Shown here: positions 7,898 to 15,556 of the stretch, in pieces
Position numbering within the stretch: the stretch's first letter is position 1
How the letters are laid out: every line of letters starts with the position of its first letter
Source of the DNA: Corallococcus caeni
GTDB taxonomy: Bacteria > Myxococcota > Myxococcia > Myxococcales > Myxococcaceae
DNA: 64,000 nt
Assembly (NCBI RefSeq): GCF_036245865.1
Contig: NZ_BTTW01000012.1
Coordinates: forward strand, 124,001-188,000
Reading direction: 5' to 3'
The notes under the pieces: model-generated
Database searches by the model: none
Told to the model about the DNA's origin: nothing
Seen by the model: the letters and a program-made list of their open reading frames with translations, nothing else
Made by a program: the position numbers and the translations under genes

Positions 7898-8260
7898 CTA
7901 CGAAGCGGGCGCGCGGAACAGCCCCATCGCGCGGACGGCCCCGATGGACACGAACGTGCCGGCGATGACGAGGAGCACGAGGGCCAGCACCAGGGGATGG
8001 AGTGATTCCTCGCAGCCGAGGGCGGCGATCTGGAATTGCTCCGCGGGAGGGACGAGGTGCAGGTAGCGCAGGGAGTTCATCAGCCCCAGACAGAAGCCCA
8101 GCATGCCCGCGGCGCCCGTGGTGGCGCCCATGCCGACGAGCGATGAGAGGTAGCGCGGTTCGGGCCGGAACAGGAAGAGGATGCTGCAGGCCACCAGCAG
8201 GAACCCGAACAGCAGCGTCGGGTACATGGCAACGCCCCCCGCCACGAAGAACTCGAACAT
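7898..8260 (-). CDS. Small polytopic membrane protein (MotA/TolQ/ExbB-like N terminus)
   Basis: A 120-residue protein with three predicted membrane helices: residues about 10-30, 42-64 and 88-110. The opening FFVAGGVAMYPTLLFG resembles the first helix of ExbB/TolQ proteins, but it is only half their length and lacks the rest of the family core. ATG at 8258-8260 is preceded by GAGGGAAG. It is the first gene of a tight operon with the ECF sigma factor and its anti-sigma factor, so it may pass an envelope signal to them; that is inference from position. Confidence 0.65.
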   Translation of the reverse strand: MFEFFVAGGVAMYPTLLFGFLLVACSILFLFRPEPRYLSSLVGMGATTGAAGMLGFCLGLMNSLRYLHLVPPAEQFQIAALGCEESLHPLVLALVLLVIAGTFVSIGAVRAMGLFRAPAS

Positions 8261-8601
8261 GCTTCCCTCTCCCGCGAGCGTCGCTCGCCATTGGATGCTG
8301 ACGGGAGCGAAGGAACCGGTCGGCGGAAAAGGTTCGCGGGAGGGAAAAAAGAGCCCGTCCTGCCAGGCAGCCCCCTGGCTGCCGCGATGAAGAGGCGCAG
8401 GCGATGGCCACTGACGGCAGAGCGCCGGGCCATCATCAACCGCTGCTTAACAGCCCGTTCGGTCCTGGCCGCCTAGTTCCTGGAGGGCGCGCCGCGTAGT
8501 CCTTTCACCAGGCCCTGCTGCTCCAGTGAGCGCGACGCGCAGGGCACTGGCCCCGCGGACGTCGAGGCCTTCACGCGCGCCCAACACCCTGAGAGTGACC
8601 C
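8261..8601. other. Intergenic region between divergent operons
   Basis: About 340 bp separate the sigma operon from the exporter gene. It should hold both promoters, but no confident -35/-10 pair was found. Short frames in it (for example 8291-8476 plus strand) have no recognisable product. Minus-strand sequence near 8474-8560 could be a gene remnant, but nothing identifies it. Confidence 0.4.
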
Positions 8602-9834
8602 ATGTCCATCCCACTCGCCGGCGCGCCCGTGTCGCCGGCCTCGCGCTCCACGTCCTGGGGCGCCGTGTTCGCGCTCACCCTGTGCGTCTCGACGCTCGTC
8701 GCGTCCGAGTTCATGCCGGTGAGCCTGCTGACGCCCATCGCGTCGGACCTCCACCTGAGCGAAGGGCGCGCCGGCCAGGCAATCTCCGTGTCCGGCCTCT
8801 TCGCCGTGCTGACGAGCCTGTTCATCGCGTCCGCGGCCAGGTCCATGGACCGCCGGAAGCTGCTCCTGGGGCTCACCGCCGTGATGCTGGCTTCGGGCTT
8901 CGTGACCGCCCTGGCGCCGAGCTTCACCGTGCTCATGGTGGGCCGTGCGCTCATCGGCGTCGTCATCGGCGGCTTCTGGTCGTTGTCGGCGGCCACCGTG
9001 ATGCGGCTGGTCCCCGAGGGCGAAGTGCCGCGCGCGCTGGGCCTGCTGAACGGCGGTAACGCGCTGGCCACCACCATCGCGGCGCCGCTCGGCAGCTTCC
9101 TGGGGCAGTACATCGGGTGGCGGGGTGCGTTCTTCGCGGTCGTCCCGCTCGCGGCGCTCACCCTCGTGTGGCAGTTCCTCACCTTGCCGCCGATGCCCAC
9201 GGAGCGCACCGCTCCGCCTCCGAGCACGTTCGCCCTCCTTCGCCGCCCCCAGGCGCTGTGGGGCATCCTGGCGGTCGCGCTCTTCTTCATGGGCCAGTTC
9301 GCCCTCTTCACGTACCTGCGTCCCTTCCTGGAGACGGTCACGCGGGTCGGGGTGTCCACCCTCTCGCTGGTCCTGTTGGGGATGGGCACCGCGGGGCTCC
9401 TGGGCACGTATCTCATCGGGTTCCTCGTGGCCCGGCGGCTGTCGGCGGTGCTCATCGCCGCGCCGGTGGCGATGGCCGTCATCGCGGTCGCGCTCGTCGT
9501 CTTCGGTCAATCCCTCGCGGCAACGGCCGTCCTCCTGGTGGGGTGGGGCCTCATCGGCACGGCGGCGCCGGTCGCATGGTGGACGTGGCTCAGCCGCACG
9601 CTGCCGCGCGACGCGGAGGCTGGCGGCGGCCTCATGGTCGCGGCCATCCAGCTCGCCATCACGGTGGGTGCCTCGGTCGGAGGGCTGCTGTTCGACCGGA
9701 GCGGCTACCGGAGCACGTTCGGGGTGAGCGCCGCGCTGCTCGGGGGAGCCGCCCTCCTGGCCATCCGCGCGTCGAGGGGTGCCTGCGCTGGCGCTGACGA
9801 GGTCCGCATGGCGCCGCTGAAGAGCGTCACCTGA
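8602..9834 (+). CDS. nepI: MFS exporter, NepI (purine ribonucleoside efflux) type
   Basis: A 410-residue, 12-helix major facilitator of the DHA1 family. It matches the E. coli purine ribonucleoside efflux pump NepI along its length: SEFMPVSLLTPIASDL in helix 1 and its loop, the MDRRKLLLGLTA loop between helices 2 and 3, GRALIGVVIGGFWSLSAATV, and APLGSFLGQYIGWRGAFF at helix 5. The second half has GQFALFTYLRPFLETV and a Trp-rich segment before helix 11. Length is normal. Substrate (inosine, guanosine or similar) is inferred from the family. The ATG at 8602 begins a short hydrophilic tail before helix 1; no strong Shine-Dalgarno is seen. Transcribed alone. Confidence 0.82.
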   Translation: MSIPLAGAPVSPASRSTSWGAVFALTLCVSTLVASEFMPVSLLTPIASDLHLSEGRAGQAISVSGLFAVLTSLFIASAARSMDRRKLLLGLTAVMLASGFVTALAPSFTVLMVGRALIGVVIGGFWSLSAATVMRLVPEGEVPRALGLLNGGNALATTIAAPLGSFLGQYIGWRGAFFAVVPLAALTLVWQFLTLPPMPTERTAPPPSTFALLRRPQALWGILAVALFFMGQFALFTYLRPFLETVTRVGVSTLSLVLLGMGTAGLLGTYLIGFLVARRLSAVLIAAPVAMAVIAVALVVFGQSLAATAVLLVGWGLIGTAAPVAWWTWLSRTLPRDAEAGGGLMVAAIQLAITVGASVGGLLFDRSGYRSTFGVSAALLGGAALLAIRASRGACAGADEVRMAPLKSVT

Positions 9835-9972
9835 AAGCCAATCAACCCTGAGTGCATCCAAGGTGCGGCGCCTGTCTGGCAGGGGGCTCCGCGAAACGTT
9901 CGCAGAGGAAGTCGGTGGGCATTTGCGTACCGCACGCTCACCGCGAGCTTGTGAGGGTGGGAGCCGGTTTTA

Positions 9973-9986
9973 TTGACGCTGATCAA
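9973..9986. promoter_or_regulatory. FNR/Dnr-like palindrome
   Basis: The 14-base site TTGACGCTGATCAA matches the Crp/Fnr-family consensus TTGAT-N4-ATCAA at nine of ten positions. It lies 59 bp upstream of the start of the GFA-like gene at 10046, a position compatible with activation (near -41). No Crp/Fnr regulator gene is in the window, so binding is inference. Confidence 0.5.
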
Positions 9987-10045
9987 TGTCCGCGGCGTCC
10001 TGGGTTCTGCTTGCGAGCGCCCGGTTCCCAGTCCACGCTCGCGGG

Positions 10046-10522
10046 ATGGAAAATCCTGCCTCTGAATGGAAGCTGCCGTGGGACGGAGGGTGTCGGTGCG
10101 GGAAGGTCCGCCTGCGTGTCACCCTGCCGCCGCTCGTCACCATGGCATGTCACTGCACCGGCTGTCAGCGCATGAGCTCCAGCGCGTTCAGCCTGACCCT
10201 GGCGGTGCCCACGCCCGGCTTCCAGATCCTCTCCGGAGAGCCGGTGGTGGGCGGGCTGCATGGGGCGTCGAAGCACATGTTCTGCGACTACTGCATGACG
10301 TGGATGTTCACGCGGCCCGAGGGCCTGGACAGCTTCGTGAACCTGCGGCCGACCATGCTCGACGACCGGAGCTGGTTCGTGCCGTTCATCGAGACCTTCA
10401 CGGACGAGAAGCTGCCCTGGGCGACGACGCCCGCGGTGCACTCCTACGCGACGCTGCCGGAGTGGTCCGCGTACGAGGGGCTCGTCCAGGAGTTCGCCGC
10501 GAAGGGCGCGCGACCCCGCTAG
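10046..10522 (+). CDS. GFA-family zinc protein (glutathione-dependent formaldehyde-activating-like)
   Basis: A 158-residue protein of the GFA / Mss4-like fold. Zinc-binding cysteines appear as Cys16-x-Cys18 (GGCRCGKVRL), Cys35-x-Cys37-x2-Cys40 (ACHCTGCQR) and CDYC at about 81-84, the standard order of the family. The usual FCxxCG is here FCDYCM, so the last glycine is lost. The family was named for S-hydroxymethylglutathione synthase, but most members have no proven activity. ATG at 10046 is preferred over an in-frame ATG at 9986, because 9986 lies in the FNR-like palindrome and would add a non-conserved leader. Confidence 0.8.
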   Translation: MENPASEWKLPWDGGCRCGKVRLRVTLPPLVTMACHCTGCQRMSSSAFSLTLAVPTPGFQILSGEPVVGGLHGASKHMFCDYCMTWMFTRPEGLDSFVNLRPTMLDDRSWFVPFIETFTDEKLPWATTPAVHSYATLPEWSAYEGLVQEFAAKGARPR

Positions 10523-10546
10523 CTTCGCCTGCCGGGCGGAGGCGCC

Positions 10547-11866
10547 TCAGGGCCTGCCCAGCAGCTCCATCGCGGCGGTGGTCAGCACGGTGACGCCGGT
10601 GCGCAGCGTGCGCTCGCGGTCCGGTGCGTAGAGGGGCGAGTGCGGGGAGGGCAGCGCCTCCTCCGTGCCCTTGGCGTCGGCGAAGCGCTTGGGCTCGGTG
10701 ATGCCCAGCCACATCATCACGGCGGGCACGCCCGTGCGGCCGTACTCGGAGAAGTCCTCGCCGCCCATGACGGGCGGTGTCTCGCTGAGGTTCTTCTCGC
10801 CCAGCACCTTGCCCACCGCGTCCACCAGCCGCTTCGTGAGCGCGGGGTCATTGAAGGTTGCGGGCGTGCCCTCGGTGACCTTGACGTCGGGAGGGCGGGG
10901 CGCTCCGGAGGCCATCGCCTCCGCCTTGGCGATGCGCTCGATGCCGGCCAGCAGCGCCTTGCGGACCTCCGGCTTGTATGTGCGCACCGTGAGCTGCAGG
11001 CGCACCTCGTCCGGGATGATGTTGTGCTTGGTGCCTCCGTGGATGGCGCCCACGGTGATCACCCCCGGCTCCAGCGGGCTCTTCTCCCGGCTGATGAGCG
11101 TCTGCAGCGAGAGGATGGTGCGCGCCGCCATCACCACCGGGTCCACGGTGGTGTGCGGGTACGCGCCGTGCCCGCCCTTGCCGTAGAGGGTGACGTCCAC
11201 CGAGTCCACGCTCGCCAGCGCATAGCCGGGAGTGAACCGCACCGTCCCCGCCGCGGCGGTGGCGACGGTGTGCAGGGCCACGGCGAAGTCCGGCTTGGGG
11301 AAGCGCTTGAAGAGGCCGTCCGCCAGCATCTGCCGGGCTCCCGCGCCAATCTCCTCGGCCGGCTGCCCCACCAGCATCAGCGTGCCACGCCACCGGTCCT
11401 TCGTCCGCGCCAGCAGCGTGGCCGTGCCCAGCCAGGACGTCATGTGCACGTCGTGCCCGCACGCGTGCATCACCGGGACATCCGCTCCGGCCGCATCCTT
11501 CGCCTTCGTCGTGCTGGCGTAGGCCAGCCCCGTCTTCTCCTCCACCGGCAGCGCGTCCAGGTCCGTGCGAAGCATCACCGTGGGCCCCTTGCCGTTGCGC
11601 AGCAGGGCCACCACGCCGTGCCCGCCAACCTTCGGGGTCACCTCGAAGCCGAGCTTGCGAAGGCGCTCGGCCAGCTTCGCCGCCGTCTTCTCCTCCTGGA
11701 GTGACAGCTCGGGTGTCTGGTGCAGGTCGCGGTAGAGCGCGTCCAGCTCGGGGTACAGCGCGTCCAGGCCGTCAATGGCAGTGGGGGAGGGCGCGGCCGC
11801 GAACACGGGGCCGCCGGGCAACGCCAGGCACGCGAAGAGCAGGGGAAGCAGGGGAAGCGTTTTCAC
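10547..11866 (-). CDS. Exported M20-family amidohydrolase
   Basis: A 439-residue metal-dependent amidohydrolase of peptidase family M20, subfamily D (hippurate / indoleacetyl-amino-acid hydrolase group). A signal peptide covers roughly residues 1-24 (MKTLPLLPLLFACLALP...FAAA). Metal ligands appear in MHACGHDVHM, PAEEIGAGA and near the C terminus MGGEDFSEYG, in family order; a dimerisation lid lies between them. It removes an acyl or aromatic group from an amino acid or small peptide, in the periplasm or outside the cell; the actual substrate is not known. GTG at 11864-11866 is the start, with AGGAGG seven bases upstream. Confidence 0.87.
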   Translation of the reverse strand: MKTLPLLPLLFACLALPGGPVFAAAPSPTAIDGLDALYPELDALYRDLHQTPELSLQEEKTAAKLAERLRKLGFEVTPKVGGHGVVALLRNGKGPTVMLRTDLDALPVEEKTGLAYASTTKAKDAAGADVPVMHACGHDVHMTSWLGTATLLARTKDRWRGTLMLVGQPAEEIGAGARQMLADGLFKRFPKPDFAVALHTVATAAAGTVRFTPGYALASVDSVDVTLYGKGGHGAYPHTTVDPVVMAARTILSLQTLISREKSPLEPGVITVGAIHGGTKHNIIPDEVRLQLTVRTYKPEVRKALLAGIERIAKAEAMASGAPRPPDVKVTEGTPATFNDPALTKRLVDAVGKVLGEKNLSETPPVMGGEDFSEYGRTGVPAVMMWLGITEPKRFADAKGTEEALPSPHSPLYAPDRERTLRTGVTVLTTAAMELLGRP

Positions 11867-11965
11867 CAGGGAGCCTCCTGTCCGTCAGGGATCCCCGCAC
11901 TACAGCACGGACCGAGGCACCCGGGGGCTTCCCTCCCTCGGTCCAGAGCCCCCGCCCGTGAGGCC

Positions 11966-11991
11966 GGGCCCGCCGAGGACGGCACGGGCCC
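11966..11991 (-). terminator. GC-rich inverted repeat after metalloprotease gene
   Basis: A seven-base perfect inverted repeat (11966-11972 with 11985-11991) with a 12-base loop lies about 20 bp after the stop of the minus-strand metalloprotease gene. There is no T-tract, so termination is uncertain. Confidence 0.3.
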
Positions 11992-12013
11992 GACCGGCCA
12001 CCAGGCCTTCGCG

Positions 12014-14281
12014 TCAGCGGTAGTAGGGCGAGAGCGCGGTGGTGATGCGCGCCAGCAGGTCCTCGGACTGCAACCGTTCCTCCCCCGTGAGCGAGGGAAG
12101 CTGCGCGGTGAGCGTGTCGCGGGCCTCGCGAAGCGTCGAGTACGCGGGCAGCGTCTGGAATTGCTTCAGGATGTCCACCATGGCGCGGCGGGCCGCGTAG
12201 CCGCGCACGCCGTCCACGTTGAAGAGGATGCCGCGCACATCCGCCATCACCGGCGCCGTGAACTGCGGCGTGGTGGGCGCGTTCGCGGTGAAGGTGCTGC
12301 CGCGCGACGACACCGGGTCCAGGTAGAGGCGCGAGAGGACGCGGCGGGCGAGCTCATCCGCGCGGGAGGCGTAGACCGCGGGCGCGCCCGGAGGCACGAC
12401 GAGCGGCGGCCGCACCTGCGCCAGGATGTCCTGGTACGCCCGCACCTGCTCCGTCCCGGCCCTCACGAAGCCCAGGACCTGGTTGGTGCGGTTGCTGAGG
12501 GTAAGGTTGAGCCGGTTGGTGACCGTGGCCGTGGTGAGGAAGCTCTGCGCGTAGACGTTGAAGTCCGCCAGCGTGAAGCTGAACGGGTCGTTCGTGCGGT
12601 CATACTGGGCACAGCGCGGGTTGGTGAACCGGTCCTGATCCGTGCAGAACTCCCAGGTGGGCAGCTGGGAGTCCAGCCCGTAGAGGTATCGCACCGCCTG
12701 CACGTCGTAGGGGCCTGGCGCACTGTCCAGGACGGAGTCCTCGTCCACGACGTAGTCCATCACGGAGCTGCTGCGCAGGCCCGTGGGCGTGCCGTCGTAC
12801 ACGAGCGAGCCGGCGAAGTTGTGGCGCAGGCCCAGCGTGTGGCCAATCTCATGCAACACCACGTGCGTGAGGTAGGCCTCCACCTTCTGCTTCTTCGTCT
12901 GCGGAGTGACCGTCGTCAACGACGACGCGAGGCCGGCCTCCGGGTCTCCGAAGCGCTCGAGGACGTTCAGGTCGCACAGCGCCTCCGCCTTCATCCCGGA
13001 CCAGGACATGCTCACGGGCGGGAGGGTCCGTGCCCGTGCGGCGGCGAACGCTCCGGGGTCGCTCTCGAAGCCCTCGTCCCCGAGCACCAGCCACAAGGCC
13101 GGCAGGTAGACGCTGGCGCCGCGCAGCTCGCTGGTGTTGGGGTTGATGCGGAAGTTCGCGAAGGCGTAGGGCACGCCCTCGTCCGGGTCGAAGATGAGGA
13201 CGTTCTTGTCGTCATCCGCGAAGTCGAGCCCCGCGCCGCCCACCGTGACCTCCAGGACCTTGAAGCCGAACGCCTGGTTCCAACCCTCCACGCCGCGCTT
13301 GAGGGCGCCCACCAGGTCATAGGCCTGGAAGCGCGGGTCGGCCTGGATCGCGAGCACGGAGGGGGTGATGAACCAGGGGATGGGCTTCATCCCGGGGTGG
13401 ATGTTCCACTTCATCGCCGGGGTGTCCGTCCAGCCACCGGCGTTGGTGATGAAGCTGGACGCTCCCGCGAAGTAGAGCGTCTGCTCGGGCATGGCCGTGG
13501 GCGTGTAGCCGGGCCCCTCCTTGTAGCGGCGCAGGGCGAGGCCGAGCGTGCCGGAGGCGCGGTAGCCATTGGGCTCCAGGTAATCCACGGCGAACGGCTC
13601 GGATGCCTCCGAGTAGCCCGTGAAGACCTGCTCGAAGGCGATGCCGTCGGTGATGGGATGGAAGCGCTGCGCGAAGCTCAGCTCCGTCTGGAAGCGCGTG
13701 GAGACGGACAACGCGTCCCCCATCACGCCGAAGCGATTGAGCCCCGCCGACGGATCGATGAGGATGTACTGGTCGGCGTTGCGCAGGCGGTTGAACGGGC
13801 CGTAGTCGGTGACGACGGGGTAGGCCTCCACCAGCACCTCTGGGTCGAACACGTCGCTGAGCCTCTTGCGGTCGTCCACATCTACGACGAAGAGCCGGCC
13901 GTTCTGTTCCTGGAAGGAGACCACCCGAGTGCCCAGGGACCGGCCAGCGCCGAAGATCACCCCTCCCGGATGCAGCTGCTTGAGGAACGCGGACAGGAAC
14001 CACTTCTGGTTCAGCTCGCTGCGCTTGATGGCCAGGTAGAAGTGGGTGCCCGCGTCCTCCACGACGCCGGACAGGCGCTGCTCCACCTGCTGCCGCTGCT
14101 CCGTGCTCGTGGCCCGGGGCACCGCCACGAAGGCGTCCTCCAGGCTCACGGCCAGCGACGCCTCGGGGGCTTCCGTTTCAGTCACGGGCCCGGCGGTGTC
14201 ACAGCCGCCGCTCGTCAACATCACCACCAGCGACGCGGCGCCCCACCAGCGGCGCCGCGAAGACCACGTCCGTCCAGGCAT
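12014..14281 (-). CDS. Zinc-dependent metalloprotease lipoprotein
   Basis: A 755-residue secreted lipoprotein. The N terminus (Arg-rich start, hydrophobic core, then MLTSGGCDTAG) is a lipobox with Cys near residue 27. The catalytic site, about residue 470-490, reads HVVLHEIGHTLGLRHNF, the long HExxHxxGxxH metzincin-type motif; VMDYV about 30 residues later could be the Met-turn. The architecture fits the DUF5117/DUF4953 zinc metalloprotease group common in Bacteroidetes and myxobacteria. ATG at 14279-14281 follows GGAG by eight bases; an upstream extension to 14398 lacks coding character. A role in predation or nutrient scavenging is inference. Confidence 0.83.
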   Translation of the reverse strand: MPGRTWSSRRRWWGAASLVVMLTSGGCDTAGPVTETEAPEASLAVSLEDAFVAVPRATSTEQRQQVEQRLSGVVEDAGTHFYLAIKRSELNQKWFLSAFLKQLHPGGVIFGAGRSLGTRVVSFQEQNGRLFVVDVDDRKRLSDVFDPEVLVEAYPVVTDYGPFNRLRNADQYILIDPSAGLNRFGVMGDALSVSTRFQTELSFAQRFHPITDGIAFEQVFTGYSEASEPFAVDYLEPNGYRASGTLGLALRRYKEGPGYTPTAMPEQTLYFAGASSFITNAGGWTDTPAMKWNIHPGMKPIPWFITPSVLAIQADPRFQAYDLVGALKRGVEGWNQAFGFKVLEVTVGGAGLDFADDDKNVLIFDPDEGVPYAFANFRINPNTSELRGASVYLPALWLVLGDEGFESDPGAFAAARARTLPPVSMSWSGMKAEALCDLNVLERFGDPEAGLASSLTTVTPQTKKQKVEAYLTHVVLHEIGHTLGLRHNFAGSLVYDGTPTGLRSSSVMDYVVDEDSVLDSAPGPYDVQAVRYLYGLDSQLPTWEFCTDQDRFTNPRCAQYDRTNDPFSFTLADFNVYAQSFLTTATVTNRLNLTLSNRTNQVLGFVRAGTEQVRAYQDILAQVRPPLVVPPGAPAVYASRADELARRVLSRLYLDPVSSRGSTFTANAPTTPQFTAPVMADVRGILFNVDGVRGYAARRAMVDILKQFQTLPAYSTLREARDTLTAQLPSLTGEERLQSEDLLARITTALSPYYR

Positions 14282-14453
14282 CGATTCACTCCAGGGGTTG
14301 GGGCGGCAACGCACCGCCAGTCGCACTGGAGGAACTGAATTTCGGGAGCGGCATGTCGGAAGGAATTCAGGCTTCGAAAGATGCCCTCCGCCACGCAATG
14401 ACTTTCAACCCCGAGGCGCCGAGACCCTCGGGATGCCACGGCGTTTGAACGGC

Positions 14454-15236
14454 CTACTGCTTCGTGCCCGTGAAGACGTTATGGGTGGGCGTGTAGAACT
14501 CCCGGTAGGGACCGGGCTGACCCCCGATGGGATAGCAGCCCTGGTACATCACCGTGGTCCAGTCCAGGGTCAGGTGCTGCCCGGCGTCCCAGCTCCCCGT
14601 TCCCGTCTCGCCCGTGATTTCGTCCCCGATGAAGTAGTAGCGCCTGCAGTACTTGTTGTGCTCCGTGCTGGGCCCCGTGATGGGCTGGAAGCGCAGCGAG
14701 TCATCCGCCAGGACGTCCACGACGACCCACTCCGTGAACTGGGGGATGCCATGGATGCGGATCTGCGTGTCGCTGACCGCCTCGACCGTGAGGGTGAGCG
14801 TGGACGTGCCCGGGGTGGTGATGTCCCCTGACGTGGTCTCGTAGGCGTCCTCTCCCACGTAGGTGCCCGCGAGCAGCGCCGCGGCCGGAGCCCGCTTCAC
14901 GGTCAGGGTGAAGACCGTGGACTTCGACGTGTCCGCCACGGACGCCGCCTGGACGGTCACCTCCATCTCCTGACGGGCGAACGGGGCCGTGTAGACGACG
15001 GACTCGCCCGTGGTCGCGGAGAGCGCCCCCTCTCCGGACAGGATGCTCCAGCGCACCTCCGAAGAATAGGTGCCGGTCCCGCTCACGGATGCCGTCAGCA
15101 CGAGGGTGCCCTCCGATGCCACCAGGGACTCACCCGACACGGCCACGTCGGTGACCGTGGCCCCGGTCTTCGGCTCATCCCCACACGCCGTCATTGCAAA
15201 GACAGCCAGCAGCAACACGAAACGCAAGGACCGCAT
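14454..15236 (-). CDS. Lipoprotein with Ig-like domain, unknown function
   Basis: A 260-residue lipoprotein: MRSLRFVLLLAVFAMTACGD gives a clear lipobox with Cys18. Residues 25-115 are beta-rich with a VRWSILSGEGALS...YTAP core, as in bacterial Ig-like (Big2/Ig-fold) domains. The C-terminal 140 residues form a second beta-rich domain with three cysteines that I do not recognise. ATG at 15234-15236 is preceded by GGAGGGGAGC. It is followed by, but not tightly coupled to, the metalloprotease gene on the same strand. Probably anchored in the outer membrane. Confidence 0.7.
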   Translation of the reverse strand: MRSLRFVLLLAVFAMTACGDEPKTGATVTDVAVSGESLVASEGTLVLTASVSGTGTYSSEVRWSILSGEGALSATTGESVVYTAPFARQEMEVTVQAASVADTSKSTVFTLTVKRAPAAALLAGTYVGEDAYETTSGDITTPGTSTLTLTVEAVSDTQIRIHGIPQFTEWVVVDVLADDSLRFQPITGPSTEHNKYCRRYYFIGDEITGETGTGSWDAGQHLTLDWTTVMYQGCYPIGGQPGPYREFYTPTHNVFTGTKQ

Positions 15237-15556
15237 GCTCCCCTCCAGGGTGGGTTTCAGATGCGCCGGAACCTAACACGGTGAATCCGCGCGGCCAGGC
15301 CACCTCCAATACGCAACCTGCACGCCAACCTGGTCCTCGCGTCGGAGCGAGCCAGACGGGAAATCGAAGCGTGCTTCGGCAGCGGCGCGCTCGCGAGCGC
15401 GTGGAGCATCTTCGATGGCGAGGGCCATCACACTTCCACCGCCTGCGCTCCTGGACCCAGGTCCATGTGGCCACCGTGTCACTGCTGGATACGTTCTGAG
15501 CCCGGATCGCGCTTCCTGTCTCATGGAGTCATGCGCCCGGTGTATTGTTCGTGCAT
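15237..15556. other. Intergenic region between divergent genes
   Basis: A 320-bp gap between the Ig-like lipoprotein gene and the three-gene exported cassette. It must hold the divergent promoters. No clear promoter, operator or RNA gene was recognised. Confidence 0.4.

Noticed and set aside
8474-8560. Minus-strand coding-like tail
   Set aside because: Could be the end of a lost gene, but too short and without any recognisable motif.
11720-14338. 872-codon plus-strand open frame
   Set aside because: A GC-bias shadow of the metalloprotease and amidohydrolase genes, which have real motifs and signal peptides on the other strand.
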